Assembly (NCBI RefSeq): GCF_020400605.1
Contig: NZ_JAINRD010000013.1
Span: 124,001 to 188,000, forward strand
Reading direction: 5' to 3'
Origin: Streptomyces aculeolatus
GTDB taxonomy: Bacteria > Actinomycetota > Actinomycetes > Streptomycetales > Streptomycetaceae
DNA: 64,000 nucleotides
Of this stretch, positions 8,828 through 17,846 are shown piece after piece. Under the pieces are notes generated by a model. That model was not told where the DNA came from. It ran no database searches and saw only the letters and a list, made by a program, of their open reading frames with translations. Every line of letters begins with the position of its first letter. Position 1 is the stretch's first letter. Position numbers and translations under genes: made by a program.

Positions 8828-10018
8828 TCATGAGGCGAACATTCCGACGAGCACGAACCCGCCGATGATGATCCCGGTCGCCCAGGCGGCCCCCGCCGTC
8901 AGACCGGCGACGACCCCGCCGGCGATCGCCGCCAGCAGGACGACGCACCCCAGGCACTCGCTCGGCTTGAGCTGCTGGGCGGCCCCGGGGGCGGCCCCGG
9001 TCCGCACGGCCTTGAGGTTCTCGTCGATCTGCGCCTGGTCGCGCGCCGGGGCGATCCTGCTCGCGGCCTCCATCGCCTCGATCAGCCTGCTCCGCAACGG
9101 CTTCTGCAGGCCCGCCTCGCAGATCCCGAGCGCGACGTTGTTCAGCGCCACGGTGACCGTGTGCGCCATCTCCTCGGACCGCGACTCCGGGACGAACCGC
9201 TCCAGCGACTCGAACTCCGCGTACGCGGGCAGCACCTGCTCCTCCAGCGTCGCGAGGGCGTCCGCGTGCTGCCCCGCCTCGTGCCGCTCCCCGGCGGTCC
9301 GCAGCGCGTCCTTGAGCCGGTCGACCGAGTCCTCGACGGTGTCCTCGAAGACGTCGGGGAGCGGCGCGGCGAAGACCGGGTGGTCCGTCCAGTCGGCGCA
9401 GACCTCCGCCAGCCGGGGGCGTACGGACCGGTCGCCGGCGAGTTCGGCGAACGGGGAGAGCAGCAGCCCGGGGAGGCCGGCCAGGAAGTCGTCGGGTGCG
9501 TGGTCGTCGAGCCGGGGGTCGGCCAGGGCCGTCATGCGGTGCGCGATGTGGCCGCGCAGGCCGGGGGAGTTCAGCAGCACCGCCCAGCCGTCGGCGGCGT
9601 CGCTCCAGTACCCGGCGCGCCGGGCCGCCGGCATGTCGCCGTGGCCGGTCTCCGCCTCGATCGCCGTGAGGTGCGCGCGTACGGCCTCGTCGTGCCGCTC
9701 GTGCGTCCCGGGCGCGCAGGCGCACCCCAGGTCGGCGTCCCGCCAGTACCACGTCAGCTCGTCGACGAGCCGGCGCCTGGGGTCCTGGAACTCCTCGAAC
9801 GCGAGCCGGACCTCGTCCTTGCGGTACCCGTTCCACACCGGCGAGTCCTTGTCGCCCGCCCAGGTCTTCTCGACCGCGAGCCGGGCGTCGAGGCGCTGTC
9901 TGTGCCGCCGCACCGCGGGGCCCCGCGCGTCCACGGGCAGCCCGGTGACGGCGAAGATGTTCCTGCGGTACAGCCGCAGCCCCGCCAGGTCGGCGAAGCG
10001 GGCCGGGGACTCCTTCAT
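8828..10018 (-). CDS. J-protein-like co-chaperone with C-terminal membrane region
   Basis: A 396-aa protein starting at the ATG at 10018, which overlaps the kinase stop (ATGA). The N-terminus (LYRRNIFAVTGLPVDA, then a basic helix and FEEFQDPRRRLVDELTWYW) follows the layout of divergent actinomycete J-domains, but the HPD tripeptide is absent. The middle is helical and TPR-like. The last 45 or so residues contain two hydrophobic segments (CVVLLAAIAGGVVAGLTAGA and GIIIGGFVLVGMF), so it is probably membrane-attached. It sits between the kinase and GrpE-like genes and is inferred to recruit the Hsp70 to the membrane. Confidence 0.6.
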   Translation of the reverse strand: MKESPARFADLAGLRLYRRNIFAVTGLPVDARGPAVRRHRQRLDARLAVEKTWAGDKDSPVWNGYRKDEVRLAFEEFQDPRRRLVDELTWYWRDADLGCACAPGTHERHDEAVRAHLTAIEAETGHGDMPAARRAGYWSDAADGWAVLLNSPGLRGHIAHRMTALADPRLDDHAPDDFLAGLPGLLLSPFAELAGDRSVRPRLAEVCADWTDHPVFAAPLPDVFEDTVEDSVDRLKDALRTAGERHEAGQHADALATLEEQVLPAYAEFESLERFVPESRSEEMAHTVTVALNNVALGICEAGLQKPLRSRLIEAMEAASRIAPARDQAQIDENLKAVRTGAAPGAAQQLKPSECLGCVVLLAAIAGGVVAGLTAGAAWATGIIIGGFVLVGMFAS

Positions 10019-11154
10019 TGGACGACTCCTCTTCGCCAGGTCGTGAGCCGGGTCAGGTGGCGCTCCCGCAGTCCTGGGTGGCGGTCGAGGGCTTCTTCGA
10101 GCAGGTCGGCCGCCTCGGCCAGGCGGCCGGGGACGCGGGAGAGCGCGAGGGCGGTGCGTACCGGGTCGTCGGGCGGCGGATCGGGGGGCGGGTCCGGGGG
10201 CGGCTTCGTACGCGGCAGGTCCGTACGCGGCAGGTACGCGCGCGGTGGTGCCGGCGCCGGCGGTGCCGACTCGCCCGGGCCCAGGGCGCGTTCCGCCACC
10301 TCGCGCATCGGCGGGCGTGCCGCCGGGTCCACGCGCAGCATGTCCGCGACGAGCCACTCCAGCCCGGCGTCCACCTCGTCGTTGAAGTCGCCCGGCGGCC
10401 GCAGCGGGCGCTCGAACCGCTCCGGCGAGAACGCCCGCCCCGGGTCGTCCGCCTCGTACGGGAAGCGGTTCGTGAGCAGGAAGTAGACGATCGTGCCCAG
10501 CGCCCACACGTCCCCCGCCGCCGAGTAGCCGCGCCCGCGGATGAGGACCTCGGGCGGCATGTACGCGACCGTGCCCTGCGCGCTCGCCGCCCGCGTCACC
10601 GGGTCGGTCTCCCGTGCCAGCCCGAAGTCGCTCACCTTGACCCGCAGCCCCGACTCGTCGTACGCGACGAGCACGTTGGCCAGCGTCAGGTCGCGGTGCA
10701 CCACCGGCTGCGGCCGCTCGTGCGCGACGGCCAGGCCGTCGGCGGCCTGCCGCAGCACCGCGGTGGCGTGCGGCACGGGGACGACGCCGCCGTGGCTCCT
10801 GACCAGCGCCTCCAGGCTGCCGCCGGCCACGTACTCCATGGTGAAGTAGCCGCGTACGCCCTGCGCCGTGTCCACCGTGCCGGCGTCGAACACCCGGATG
10901 ATGCCGGGGTGGCCGAGGGTGGAGAGGATGCGCGCCTCGTCGAGCCGGGAGAAGTTGGCGCCGAGGGAGGCGCCGTGCTTGAAGAGCTTGAGCGCCTGCC
11001 GGCCGAGCACGTGGTGGCGTACGCGGTACACCTCGGCGAACGCGCCCTCGCCCAGCCTGCGGTCCACCACCAGGCCGTCGTGGATCCGCTGCCCCGGGAC
11101 GAGCAGGGGGTCGCGCGCGCCGTCAGCGCCGCCGGTCGTCCGGTATGCCGCCAT
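10015..11154 (-). CDS. Ser/Thr protein kinase with atypical catalytic loop
   Basis: A 379-aa soluble kinase; GGGGGAGGGGGAGG lies ahead of the ATG at 11154. Kinase landmarks are a glycine loop LGEGAFAEV (34-42), ATP lysine K56 in ALK, catalytic loop HRDLTLAN (153-160), DFG (176-178) and MPPEV. The usual HRDLK lysine is Thr158, which is unusual but leaves Asp155 and Asn160 in place. After the kinase domain come a Pro-rich linker with DPPP repeats (about 305-335) and a short helical tail. There is no transmembrane helix. It is the first gene of the chaperone operon and may phosphorylate the J/GrpE/Hsp70 partners (inference). Confidence 0.85.
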   Translation of the reverse strand: MAAYRTTGGADGARDPLLVPGQRIHDGLVVDRRLGEGAFAEVYRVRHHVLGRQALKLFKHGASLGANFSRLDEARILSTLGHPGIIRVFDAGTVDTAQGVRGYFTMEYVAGGSLEALVRSHGGVVPVPHATAVLRQAADGLAVAHERPQPVVHRDLTLANVLVAYDESGLRVKVSDFGLARETDPVTRAASAQGTVAYMPPEVLIRGRGYSAAGDVWALGTIVYFLLTNRFPYEADDPGRAFSPERFERPLRPPGDFNDEVDAGLEWLVADMLRVDPAARPPMREVAERALGPGESAPPAPAPPRAYLPRTDLPRTKPPPDPPPDPPPDDPVRTALALSRVPGRLAEAADLLEEALDRHPGLRERHLTRLTTWRRGVVQ

Positions 11155-11533
11155 GGGTGCGCCTCCCCCTCCCCCTGCGTGCTTTCGCCGCGGGCCCCGG
11201 CGGTCGTCCGGCCGGCGCCCGGCGGGGCGTCGGAATCGTTGTACCGCGGGGGGTCCGGGACCCCTCCCGCGCCGAAGCGGCGGGAGGCGGCGAGGGAGCG
11301 GCGGGGGAGCGGCGGGGCACGGCGGCCTGGTGGAGGCGCGCCGGAGGCCCGGTGGAACGGCGGTAGAACGGCAGTTGGCGGGTGGTTGGCGCCGGTCCCG
11401 CTTCGGGGGGATCTGGCCGCTTGCTGCGCGCGCCGGTGCAGGTTCATGACAGCTTCGCCCCTGCCCGGAGGCGGTATACGCGGGTAGCGTCGCCGGCGTC
11501 CTTCCTACCCCCTACAGGACACAGGTGGCTCGC
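11155..11533. other. divergent intergenic region (kinase / SARP)
   Basis: About 380 bp without a convincing gene, between the divergent kinase and the SARP leader ORF. It should hold both promoters. A TAnnnT-type -10 candidate (TAGCGT, 11485-11490) points toward the SARP. A loose 11-bp repeat beginning TTC (11443-11464; 6 of 11 positions match) lies upstream and weakly resembles the repeat found before the precursor gene. Nothing else was resolved. Confidence 0.35.
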
Positions 11534-11614
11534 ATGACGACCCCGATCACGCTCCCACTGCCCCCGGCACTCCGCGGTCCCGGCTCCGCCGGACCCCGGG
11601 CGGCATACAGGTGA
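11534..11614 (+). CDS. 26-aa upstream leader ORF coupled to the SARP gene
   Basis: ATG at 11534 has AGGTGG 5 nt upstream. The ORF encodes a 26-residue Pro/Arg/Ala-rich peptide (starts MTTPITLPLPPALRG) and its TGA (11612-11614) overlaps the SARP GTG start (11611-11613). The SARP itself has only a weak ribosome site, so its translation may depend on ribosomes finishing this ORF. No family is recognised, and the ORF could be fortuitous. Confidence 0.4.
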   Translation: MTTPITLPLPPALRGPGSAGPRAAYR

Positions 11615-13608
11615 GTACGGTGCGGTTCCAGCTGCTCGGGCCGCTGAGCATCTCCGACGGCGGCGAGACCGTCGTCCTGCACCCCTCCAAGCCGGCCAAC
11701 CTGCTCGCCGCCCTGCTGCTCAACGCGGGCGCCATCGTCTCCGTCGACTACCTCCAGCGCATGGTCTGGGGCGACGAGCAGCCCGCCACCGCGCGGGCCG
11801 CGCTGCAGACGTGCGTGCTGCGGCTGCGCCGGCTCTTCGCCAAGCACGAGGTGGTCGACACCCCCATCGAGGCGGTGCCCGGCGGGTACCGGATCACCGC
11901 GGACGCGCGCTCCCTCGACGTCGTCGAGTTCCGCGAGCGGGTACGCCGCACGCAGGAGCCGGGGCTGTCGGCGGAGGCGGCGACGGGCGCGCTGCAGGGG
12001 GCGCTGGCGCTGTGGCAGACCGGGGTGCTGGCCAACGTGCGCTCGGAGGCGATCCACCGCGATGAGGTGCCGCGGCTGCTGGAGGAGCGGCTGCGGGTCG
12101 TGGAGCGGCTGTGCGACCTGCGGCTGGAGCTGGGGCAGTGCGGGCAGGCGCTGGTGGACCTGTGGAGCGTCACCCGCGCGCACCCCGACCACGGGCGGTT
12201 CCGGGAGCAGTTGATCGAGGCGCTGTACCGCACCGGGCGGCAGACGGAGGCGCTGGCGGAGTACCGCGGGTTCAAGGCGTACCTCGCGGACGGCCTCGGC
12301 GTCGGACCCTCGGCCGCGCTCCAGCGGCTGGAGCTGTCGATCCTGCGCGGCGAGGACCTGGGCCCGGCGACCGAGCCGCCCGTACGCGCGGGGCTCCCGG
12401 CCGCGGCGCCGGCCGCGCCCGCACCGGCGCCCGAGCCGCCGGTGCTGCCGCCGGTGCCGTGGTTCACCGGGCGGGCGGACGCGGTCGGGGCGCTGCGGCG
12501 GCGGCTGGCCGCGGCACCCGACGACTCGGGTACACAGGTGGCCGAACTGGTCTGCGGCGGGCCCGGGATCGGGAAGACCGCCCTCGCCCAGCAGGTGGCG
12601 CACCTCGTACGCGACCGCTTCCCCGGCGGGCAGACGCTGGTCCCCATGGCGGCGCCGGACGGCTCGCCGCGGAGCGCCGCGGAGGTCGTCGACGACATCG
12701 CCGGGCGGCTCGGCGCACCGGCGGCCGGCTCGGCCGGGCGGGCGCTGCTGATCCTGGACGACGTGGTCGACGCGGGCCAGGCCCGCGACGTGCTGGCCGC
12801 GGTGCCCGGGCACGGGGTGCTGATCACCAGCCGGCTGGGGCTCGCCGGGCTGGTCGCCACCCACGGCGTACGGGCCCACCGCCTCGGACCGCTGTCCGCC
12901 GCGGAGGCGCGGGAGTTACTGACGGCGGTGCTGGGCGCGGAGCGGGTCGCGGAGGAGCCGGGCGGGGCGGAGGAGCTGGCCGCGGTGTGCGGCCACCACC
13001 CGCTGGCGCTGGTGATCGCCGCCGCCCGGCTCGGCACCCGGCCGGCGCTGGGGCTCGGCGACTGCGCCCGCTGGCTTGCCGACGACCCGCTGGGCCGGCT
13101 GTCGCTCAGCGGCCACCCGCGGATGTCGGTGGTGGACCTGTTCGACGCCGCCCTGGACCGGCTCGGCCCCGAACTCGCGGCCGCGTACGTCGCGCTCGGC
13201 GCGCTCGACGAGCCCGGCTGGAACGCGGCGGACGGCGCGGCGGTGCTGGGGGTGCCGGTCGCGGAATGCGAGGCGGTGCTCGAACGGCTCGCGGACGCGG
13301 GGCTGTTGGAGGACGGTCCGCCGGGGCCGTACCACCCGCATCTGCTGCTGCGGCTGCACGCGCGGCTGGTGGCGGGCCCGGCCGGCGGCGGACGGAGTGA
13401 GGCGGGCCGGCCGGGCCCGTCGGCCCGCTCCGGCACTTCCGGACCGCCCGCTGCCTCAGGACCGCACGGCGCCTCCGGATCACCCGTTGCCTCAGGGCCG
13501 CCCGGCTCCTCCGGTCCCGCCGCCAGGTCCGTTCAGCCCAACCCGCCCAGCCAGCCCGGTCGGTCGACCCAGTCGAACCGGACCAGTCAGCCGAGACAGA
13601 AGGTGTGA
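11611..13608 (+). CDS. SARP-family pathway regulator with NB-ARC domain; contains a TTA codon
   Basis: A 665-aa protein. Residues 1 to about 95 are the winged-helix OmpR-like DNA-binding domain of SARPs (VRFQLLGPLSISDGGE, LLLNAGAIVSVDYLQ). Residues about 100-250 are the BTAD helical domain (GRFREQLIEALYRTGRQTEAL). NB-ARC follows with Walker A GGPGIGKT (316-323) and LLILDDVVD. The C-terminus is a low-complexity Gly/Ser/Pro/Gln tail instead of TPRs. Codon 436 (12916-12918) is TTA, the leucine codon that needs the bldA tRNA. It heads the RiPP operon and overlaps the entry to the next gene, so it is very likely the cluster activator. Confidence 0.9.
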   Translation: MSTVRFQLLGPLSISDGGETVVLHPSKPANLLAALLLNAGAIVSVDYLQRMVWGDEQPATARAALQTCVLRLRRLFAKHEVVDTPIEAVPGGYRITADARSLDVVEFRERVRRTQEPGLSAEAATGALQGALALWQTGVLANVRSEAIHRDEVPRLLEERLRVVERLCDLRLELGQCGQALVDLWSVTRAHPDHGRFREQLIEALYRTGRQTEALAEYRGFKAYLADGLGVGPSAALQRLELSILRGEDLGPATEPPVRAGLPAAAPAAPAPAPEPPVLPPVPWFTGRADAVGALRRRLAAAPDDSGTQVAELVCGGPGIGKTALAQQVAHLVRDRFPGGQTLVPMAAPDGSPRSAAEVVDDIAGRLGAPAAGSAGRALLILDDVVDAGQARDVLAAVPGHGVLITSRLGLAGLVATHGVRAHRLGPLSAAEARELLTAVLGAERVAEEPGGAEELAAVCGHHPLALVIAAARLGTRPALGLGDCARWLADDPLGRLSLSGHPRMSVVDLFDAALDRLGPELAAAYVALGALDEPGWNAADGAAVLGVPVAECEAVLERLADAGLLEDGPPGPYHPHLLLRLHARLVAGPAGGGRSEAGRPGPSARSGTSGPPAASGPHGASGSPVASGPPGSSGPAARSVQPNPPSQPGRSTQSNRTSQPRQKV

Positions 13609-13613
13609 GAGGG

Positions 13614-15791
13614 ATGCCACGAGCGTTCGACGACCTCGCCGGGATGCGGCCCAGGCTGCGCCGGGACGTGCTGTTCACCCAGACCCCCGGAGGCGTGCTG
13701 TTCCACAACGCGGACGGCGGCTTCCACCTGGCCGGCCGCACGGCGTACCGCTTCGCCTCCCTCATCGTGCCGCACCTCGACGGCAGCCGCCCGCTCACCG
13801 ACATCTGCGCCGGACTCGGCGCGCCGCAGCGGGCGATGGTCGCGGAGCTGGTCGGCTCGCTGGTGGAGCGGGACTTCGCCCGCGACGCCGCCCCGGCCGT
13901 CGAGCCGGGTCCGCCGGCGGAGGTCGCGGAGCGGTTCGCGGCGCAGATCGCGTACGTCGACCACTACGTGGACGAGGCCGCGGCCCGCTTCGCGCGCTTC
14001 CGCGGCACGCGCGTGGCGGTCCTCGGCACGGGCGAGGCGGCGCGCTGGTGCGTGCTGGGCCTGCTGCGCAACGGACTCGCCGACGTCGCCGCCGAGGAGC
14101 GGCCGGAGACGGCGCTCGCCGAGGCCGACGAGCTGACCGCCGCCGGCTCCCCGGCCGCGCTCGGCCCCGTGGACACCGGGGCGCTCGGCTCGTACCAGGT
14201 GCTCGTCGTCACCGGCGCCGACGCCCCCGCCCGCACCCACGCCCTGCTGCGCGCCGGCCTCGCCGACGGTCAGCTCCTCATCCCCGCCTGGACGTTCGGC
14301 GACCGCGTCGTCGTCGGCCCCCGCTCCGGCGGGCTGACCGCCGGCTGCCTCGGCTGCGCCCTGCTGCGCCTCGGCGACACCACCGACCCGGCTGCCGCCG
14401 CCGCGCTGCTCGCGGAGCTGGCGGGGGTGGCGGAGCCGGCGGCGGCCCCCGCCGGTGGCGCGCTGGCCGGGCCGGTCGCGGCGATGGTCGGCAACCTGCT
14501 CGCGTACGAGGTCTTCCGCACCGTCACCGGCGCGCTGCCCGCCGAGACCGAGGGCCAGGTCCTCATCCAGGACCTCGACTCCCTCGACGTCGTCGCCGAA
14601 CCGCTGCGCCCGCACCCGCGCTGTCCCCGGTGCGCGGGACCGGCGGAGGCCGCCGCCTCCGAGCTGCGGCCGGAGGAACTGGCGGTCGCCGAGCCGGTGA
14701 CGGTCGAGACGGCCCGCGACGCGGAGGAGCTGGTCGCGGGGCTCAACCGGCTCGGCGACGCGCTCGTCCGCCCGCACGCCGGCGTCTTCACCCGCTACCG
14801 CGACGAGGAGCTGACCCAGACCCCGCTGAAGGCCAGCCGGATCGAGGTGCCGCTGGGCGCCGCGGGCCCGCGGCTGGTCTCGGCGTTCGACGTGCACCAC
14901 CTGGCGGGTGCCCGCGGGCGCGGGCTGCGCGCGGCGGCTTCGCTGTACGCGGAGTACGCGGCGCCCGTACGGCCGCTGCCCGGGCTCCCGGCGCGGACGC
15001 GGCGGCTGGGGCCGGAGTCGCTGGTCGCCTCGGGCGGCTCGGGGGTCACGGCGGACGGGGTGGCGGCGTGGGCGCGGGCGACGTCGCTGCTGACGAAGGA
15101 CGAAGTCGCGGTGCCGGCGGCGGCGTTGAACCCCTCCGGGGCGGCCAACCGCGACGGCCTGGTGCTGCGCGGGTGCTGGGGCGCGGGCGCGGGGGAGAGC
15201 ACCGGCGAGGCGGCGGGGCACGCCCTGCTGTCGGCGCTGGCGCACGAGGCGCTGCTGCGCGCGGTCCGGGGCGGTCACGGGACTGCCCCGGCCGCCCCGG
15301 TGCGTGTGCAGCCGGCGTCCGGCGACGCGGAGTGGGTCTTCCTGGAGCGGTCGGCGGAGACGCTGGGCGTGGCGGTGGAGCTGCTGGACCTGGGGGAGCG
15401 GGAGCGTACCGGGGTGTCGGTGGCGCTGGCCCGGGAGCCGGGTGTGGCGGGGCGGTGGGCGGCGGGGGCTTCGCTGACGCCGGCGGGCGCGGCGGTCGCG
15501 GCGCTGCGGGACCTGCTGGGGCAGGTGCAGCTGGCGGCGGAGACGGGCGAGGCGCCCGACACGGGCGACGAGCTGCTGCCGGACCTGGCCCCGGGGGCGA
15601 TATCGCCGTCCGGCGGCTCCGGGTCCTTCGCGTCCGCCGGGGCGGCGACGTTCCCGGCGGTCCTGGACCGCCTCCGCGCCGCGGGCCGCGACGTGTTGTG
15701 GCGGGACACGACTCCGGCCGACCTGCGGTCGGCCGGCCTGCACACGGCGCGGGTGCTGCTCACCAAGGAGGGCGTCGGTGCCGACCACTGA
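13614..15791 (+). CDS. TOMM leader-binding RRE / E1-like protein with degenerate YcaO-like C-terminus
   Basis: A 725-aa protein. I prefer the ATG at 13614 (AGAAGG 10 nt upstream); a GTG at 13605 overlaps the SARP stop. The N-terminal 90 residues resemble a RiPP recognition element (GGVLFHNADGGFHLAGRTAYRF). A ThiF/E1-like fold follows (VAVLGTGEAARWCVLG) with paired cysteines CLGC and CPRC that could bind zinc. The C-terminal half reads like a YcaO fold (TPLKASRIEVPLG, SAFDVHHLAGARG, GAGAGESTGEAAGHALLSA) but lacks the ERY and ERD acidic motifs and the PxPxP-like tail, so it is probably catalytically dead. Its role is to bind the precursor leader and present it to the cyclodehydratases. Confidence 0.75.
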   Translation: MPRAFDDLAGMRPRLRRDVLFTQTPGGVLFHNADGGFHLAGRTAYRFASLIVPHLDGSRPLTDICAGLGAPQRAMVAELVGSLVERDFARDAAPAVEPGPPAEVAERFAAQIAYVDHYVDEAAARFARFRGTRVAVLGTGEAARWCVLGLLRNGLADVAAEERPETALAEADELTAAGSPAALGPVDTGALGSYQVLVVTGADAPARTHALLRAGLADGQLLIPAWTFGDRVVVGPRSGGLTAGCLGCALLRLGDTTDPAAAAALLAELAGVAEPAAAPAGGALAGPVAAMVGNLLAYEVFRTVTGALPAETEGQVLIQDLDSLDVVAEPLRPHPRCPRCAGPAEAAASELRPEELAVAEPVTVETARDAEELVAGLNRLGDALVRPHAGVFTRYRDEELTQTPLKASRIEVPLGAAGPRLVSAFDVHHLAGARGRGLRAAASLYAEYAAPVRPLPGLPARTRRLGPESLVASGGSGVTADGVAAWARATSLLTKDEVAVPAAALNPSGAANRDGLVLRGCWGAGAGESTGEAAGHALLSALAHEALLRAVRGGHGTAPAAPVRVQPASGDAEWVFLERSAETLGVAVELLDLGERERTGVSVALAREPGVAGRWAAGASLTPAGAAVAALRDLLGQVQLAAETGEAPDTGDELLPDLAPGAISPSGGSGSFASAGAATFPAVLDRLRAAGRDVLWRDTTPADLRSAGLHTARVLLTKEGVGADH

Positions 15792-17811
15792 CCGGTGGAC
15801 CACGGGGTGCGAGGCGCTGGCGAAGGAGTTGCGCGCCCACTTGGCGACGCTGCTGCCGGCGCCGCCCCGGGTGGAGGTGTGCCCGCTGGGCCTGGTGAAC
15901 GCCTTTGCGGACGTCACGGCGGAGCACGCCCCCGGGTCCGGCGCCGCCGGCACCGTTCCCGTACGGGTCTACGGGCGGCATGCCGTCGTCGGGCCGCTGT
16001 CCGTGCCCGGGCGGCGGGGGTGCGTGCGGTGTCTGGAGCGGCGGTGGCAGGCCGCGCGGTCGCGGCAGTTGCGGGAGGCCGTCGAGCTGGGGGGTGACAC
16101 CGGCGCCGCCGGGGTGCCGCCGCAGTGGGGGCCGTTCGCCGCCGAGGCGCTGGCGGGTCTCGTGGCCGGGGTGGTCTCCGCCACGGACCGCCGCGAGTCT
16201 GCGCTCCGCCGCGACAGCACCGAACCCATGCGGCCCGAAGCCCCGGTCGCCCCCGCCGGCCCCGGTACCACCGGCCCCGCCGGCGACCGTACCGCCGGTG
16301 ACTCCGCCGCCTTCCCCCACGTCCACCAGCTCGACCTCGCCGACCTCACCGTCCGCCGCTACCCCCTCGTCCCCGACCCCGAGTGCCCCGGCTGCGGCCC
16401 CCGCGAGCGCGACTCCGCCGACGCGGCCCTCCTCGACCTTGCGCCCTCCCCCAAGTACCGCCCCGGCGCCTTCCGCACCCGGGCGCTCGCGGACTACGAC
16501 CTGCCGACGGAGGCGTTCGCCAACCCCGTGTGCGGCGCCCTCGGGCCCACCGTCGTCCTCGACGTCTCCTCCACGTCCACCTCCGCCACCATCGGCTGCT
16601 TCTCGCTCCGCTCCGGCGACTACCTCCGCGAGACCTTCTGGGGCGGCCACGCCGACACCTTCCGCGACAGCCTGCGCATCGGCGTCCTGGAGGGCCTGGA
16701 GCGCTACGCCGGCATGCGGCCCCGCGCCCGCGCCACCACCGTGCGGGCCAGCCTCGACCAGCTCGCCGCCGAGGGCCGCCCCGCCCTCGACCCCCGCCGG
16801 TGCGGGCTCTACGCCCCGGAGTTCCACTCCGCGACCGGCATCGCCCCGTTCACGCCGGGGCGCGAGGTCTCCTGGGTGTGGGGGCACTCCCTCACCGAAC
16901 GCCGCCCCCTGCTCGTGCCCGAGGTGCTGACGTACTACCACACCCCCGGCCTCGCCGACCGCTTCGTGCAGGAGAGCTCCAACGGCTGCGCCACCGGCGG
17001 CTCCGCGGCCGAGGCCGTCTACTACGGCCTCATGGAGGTCGTCGAGCGCGACGCCTTCCTCCTCGCCTGGTACGGGCAGCAGCCCCTCACCGAGCTGGAC
17101 CCCGCCTCGGCCACCCGCCCCGCCACCCGGCAGATGGTGGCGCGGCTGGAGATGTACGGCTACCGCGCCCGGTTCTTCGACGCCGCGCTGACCTTCCCCG
17201 TCCCCGTCGTCACCGGCGTCGCCGAGCGCCACGACGGCGGCCCCGGCCGGATGTGCTTCGGCGCAGGGGCCGGGCTGGACCCCGAAGCGGCGCTCGCCTC
17301 CGCGCTGGACGAGATCGCCACCGACGCCGTCAACCTCGCCGGCCGTACGGAGCGCGAGGAGCCCCGGCTGCGGGCCATGGCCGCCGACTTCGGCAAGGTC
17401 GCCGCGCTCCACGACCACCCCCTCGTCTACGGGCTGCCGGAGATGGCCCGCCACGCCGACTTCCTCCTGAAGCCGGCGCAGCGCCCCGTCCCGCTGCACG
17501 AGCGCTACGGTGCCGGGCGCACCCTGCCCGTCTCCGACGACCTCGCCGAGGACGCCGCGGCGTGCGTGGCGGCGGTCGCCGAGGCCGGGTTCGAGGTGAT
17601 CGTCGTCGACCAGACCCTGCCCGAGCAGCGGGAGCGGGGGCTGTGGACGGTCAGCGTGCTCGTACCGGGGCTGCTGCCCATCGACTTCGGCTGGTCCCGG
17701 CAGCGGGCGCTGGACATGCCCCGGCTGCGCACCGGGCTGCGCGAGGCGGGGCTGCGCGACCACGACCTCACCGACGCCGAGCTGAACCCCGCACCGCACC
17801 CGTTCCCCTGA
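15778..17811 (+). CDS. YcaO-domain azoline cyclodehydratase (copy 1)
   Basis: A 677-aa protein starting at a GTG with AAGGAGG 5 nt upstream, overlapping the previous gene by 14 nt. The N-terminal 200 residues are a partial E1-like module with cysteine pairs (CVRCL, CPGCG). The YcaO domain has the ATP-site motifs LEGLERYAG (residue 308 region), NGCATGGSAAEA (from 402) and VVERDAFLLAWY, and ends in HPFP, the Pro-rich C-terminus typical of active TOMM cyclodehydratases. The family uses ATP to convert Cys, Ser or Thr into thiazoline or (methyl)oxazoline with loss of water. A paralogue sits at 26342-28390. Confidence 0.9.
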   Translation: MPTTDRWTTGCEALAKELRAHLATLLPAPPRVEVCPLGLVNAFADVTAEHAPGSGAAGTVPVRVYGRHAVVGPLSVPGRRGCVRCLERRWQAARSRQLREAVELGGDTGAAGVPPQWGPFAAEALAGLVAGVVSATDRRESALRRDSTEPMRPEAPVAPAGPGTTGPAGDRTAGDSAAFPHVHQLDLADLTVRRYPLVPDPECPGCGPRERDSADAALLDLAPSPKYRPGAFRTRALADYDLPTEAFANPVCGALGPTVVLDVSSTSTSATIGCFSLRSGDYLRETFWGGHADTFRDSLRIGVLEGLERYAGMRPRARATTVRASLDQLAAEGRPALDPRRCGLYAPEFHSATGIAPFTPGREVSWVWGHSLTERRPLLVPEVLTYYHTPGLADRFVQESSNGCATGGSAAEAVYYGLMEVVERDAFLLAWYGQQPLTELDPASATRPATRQMVARLEMYGYRARFFDAALTFPVPVVTGVAERHDGGPGRMCFGAGAGLDPEAALASALDEIATDAVNLAGRTEREEPRLRAMAADFGKVAALHDHPLVYGLPEMARHADFLLKPAQRPVPLHERYGAGRTLPVSDDLAEDAAACVAAVAEAGFEVIVVDQTLPEQRERGLWTVSVLVPGLLPIDFGWSRQRALDMPRLRTGLREAGLRDHDLTDAELNPAPHPFP

Positions 17812-17846
17812 CACGAGCCGCCGGCCACCCGGAGAAGGAGCAGACG

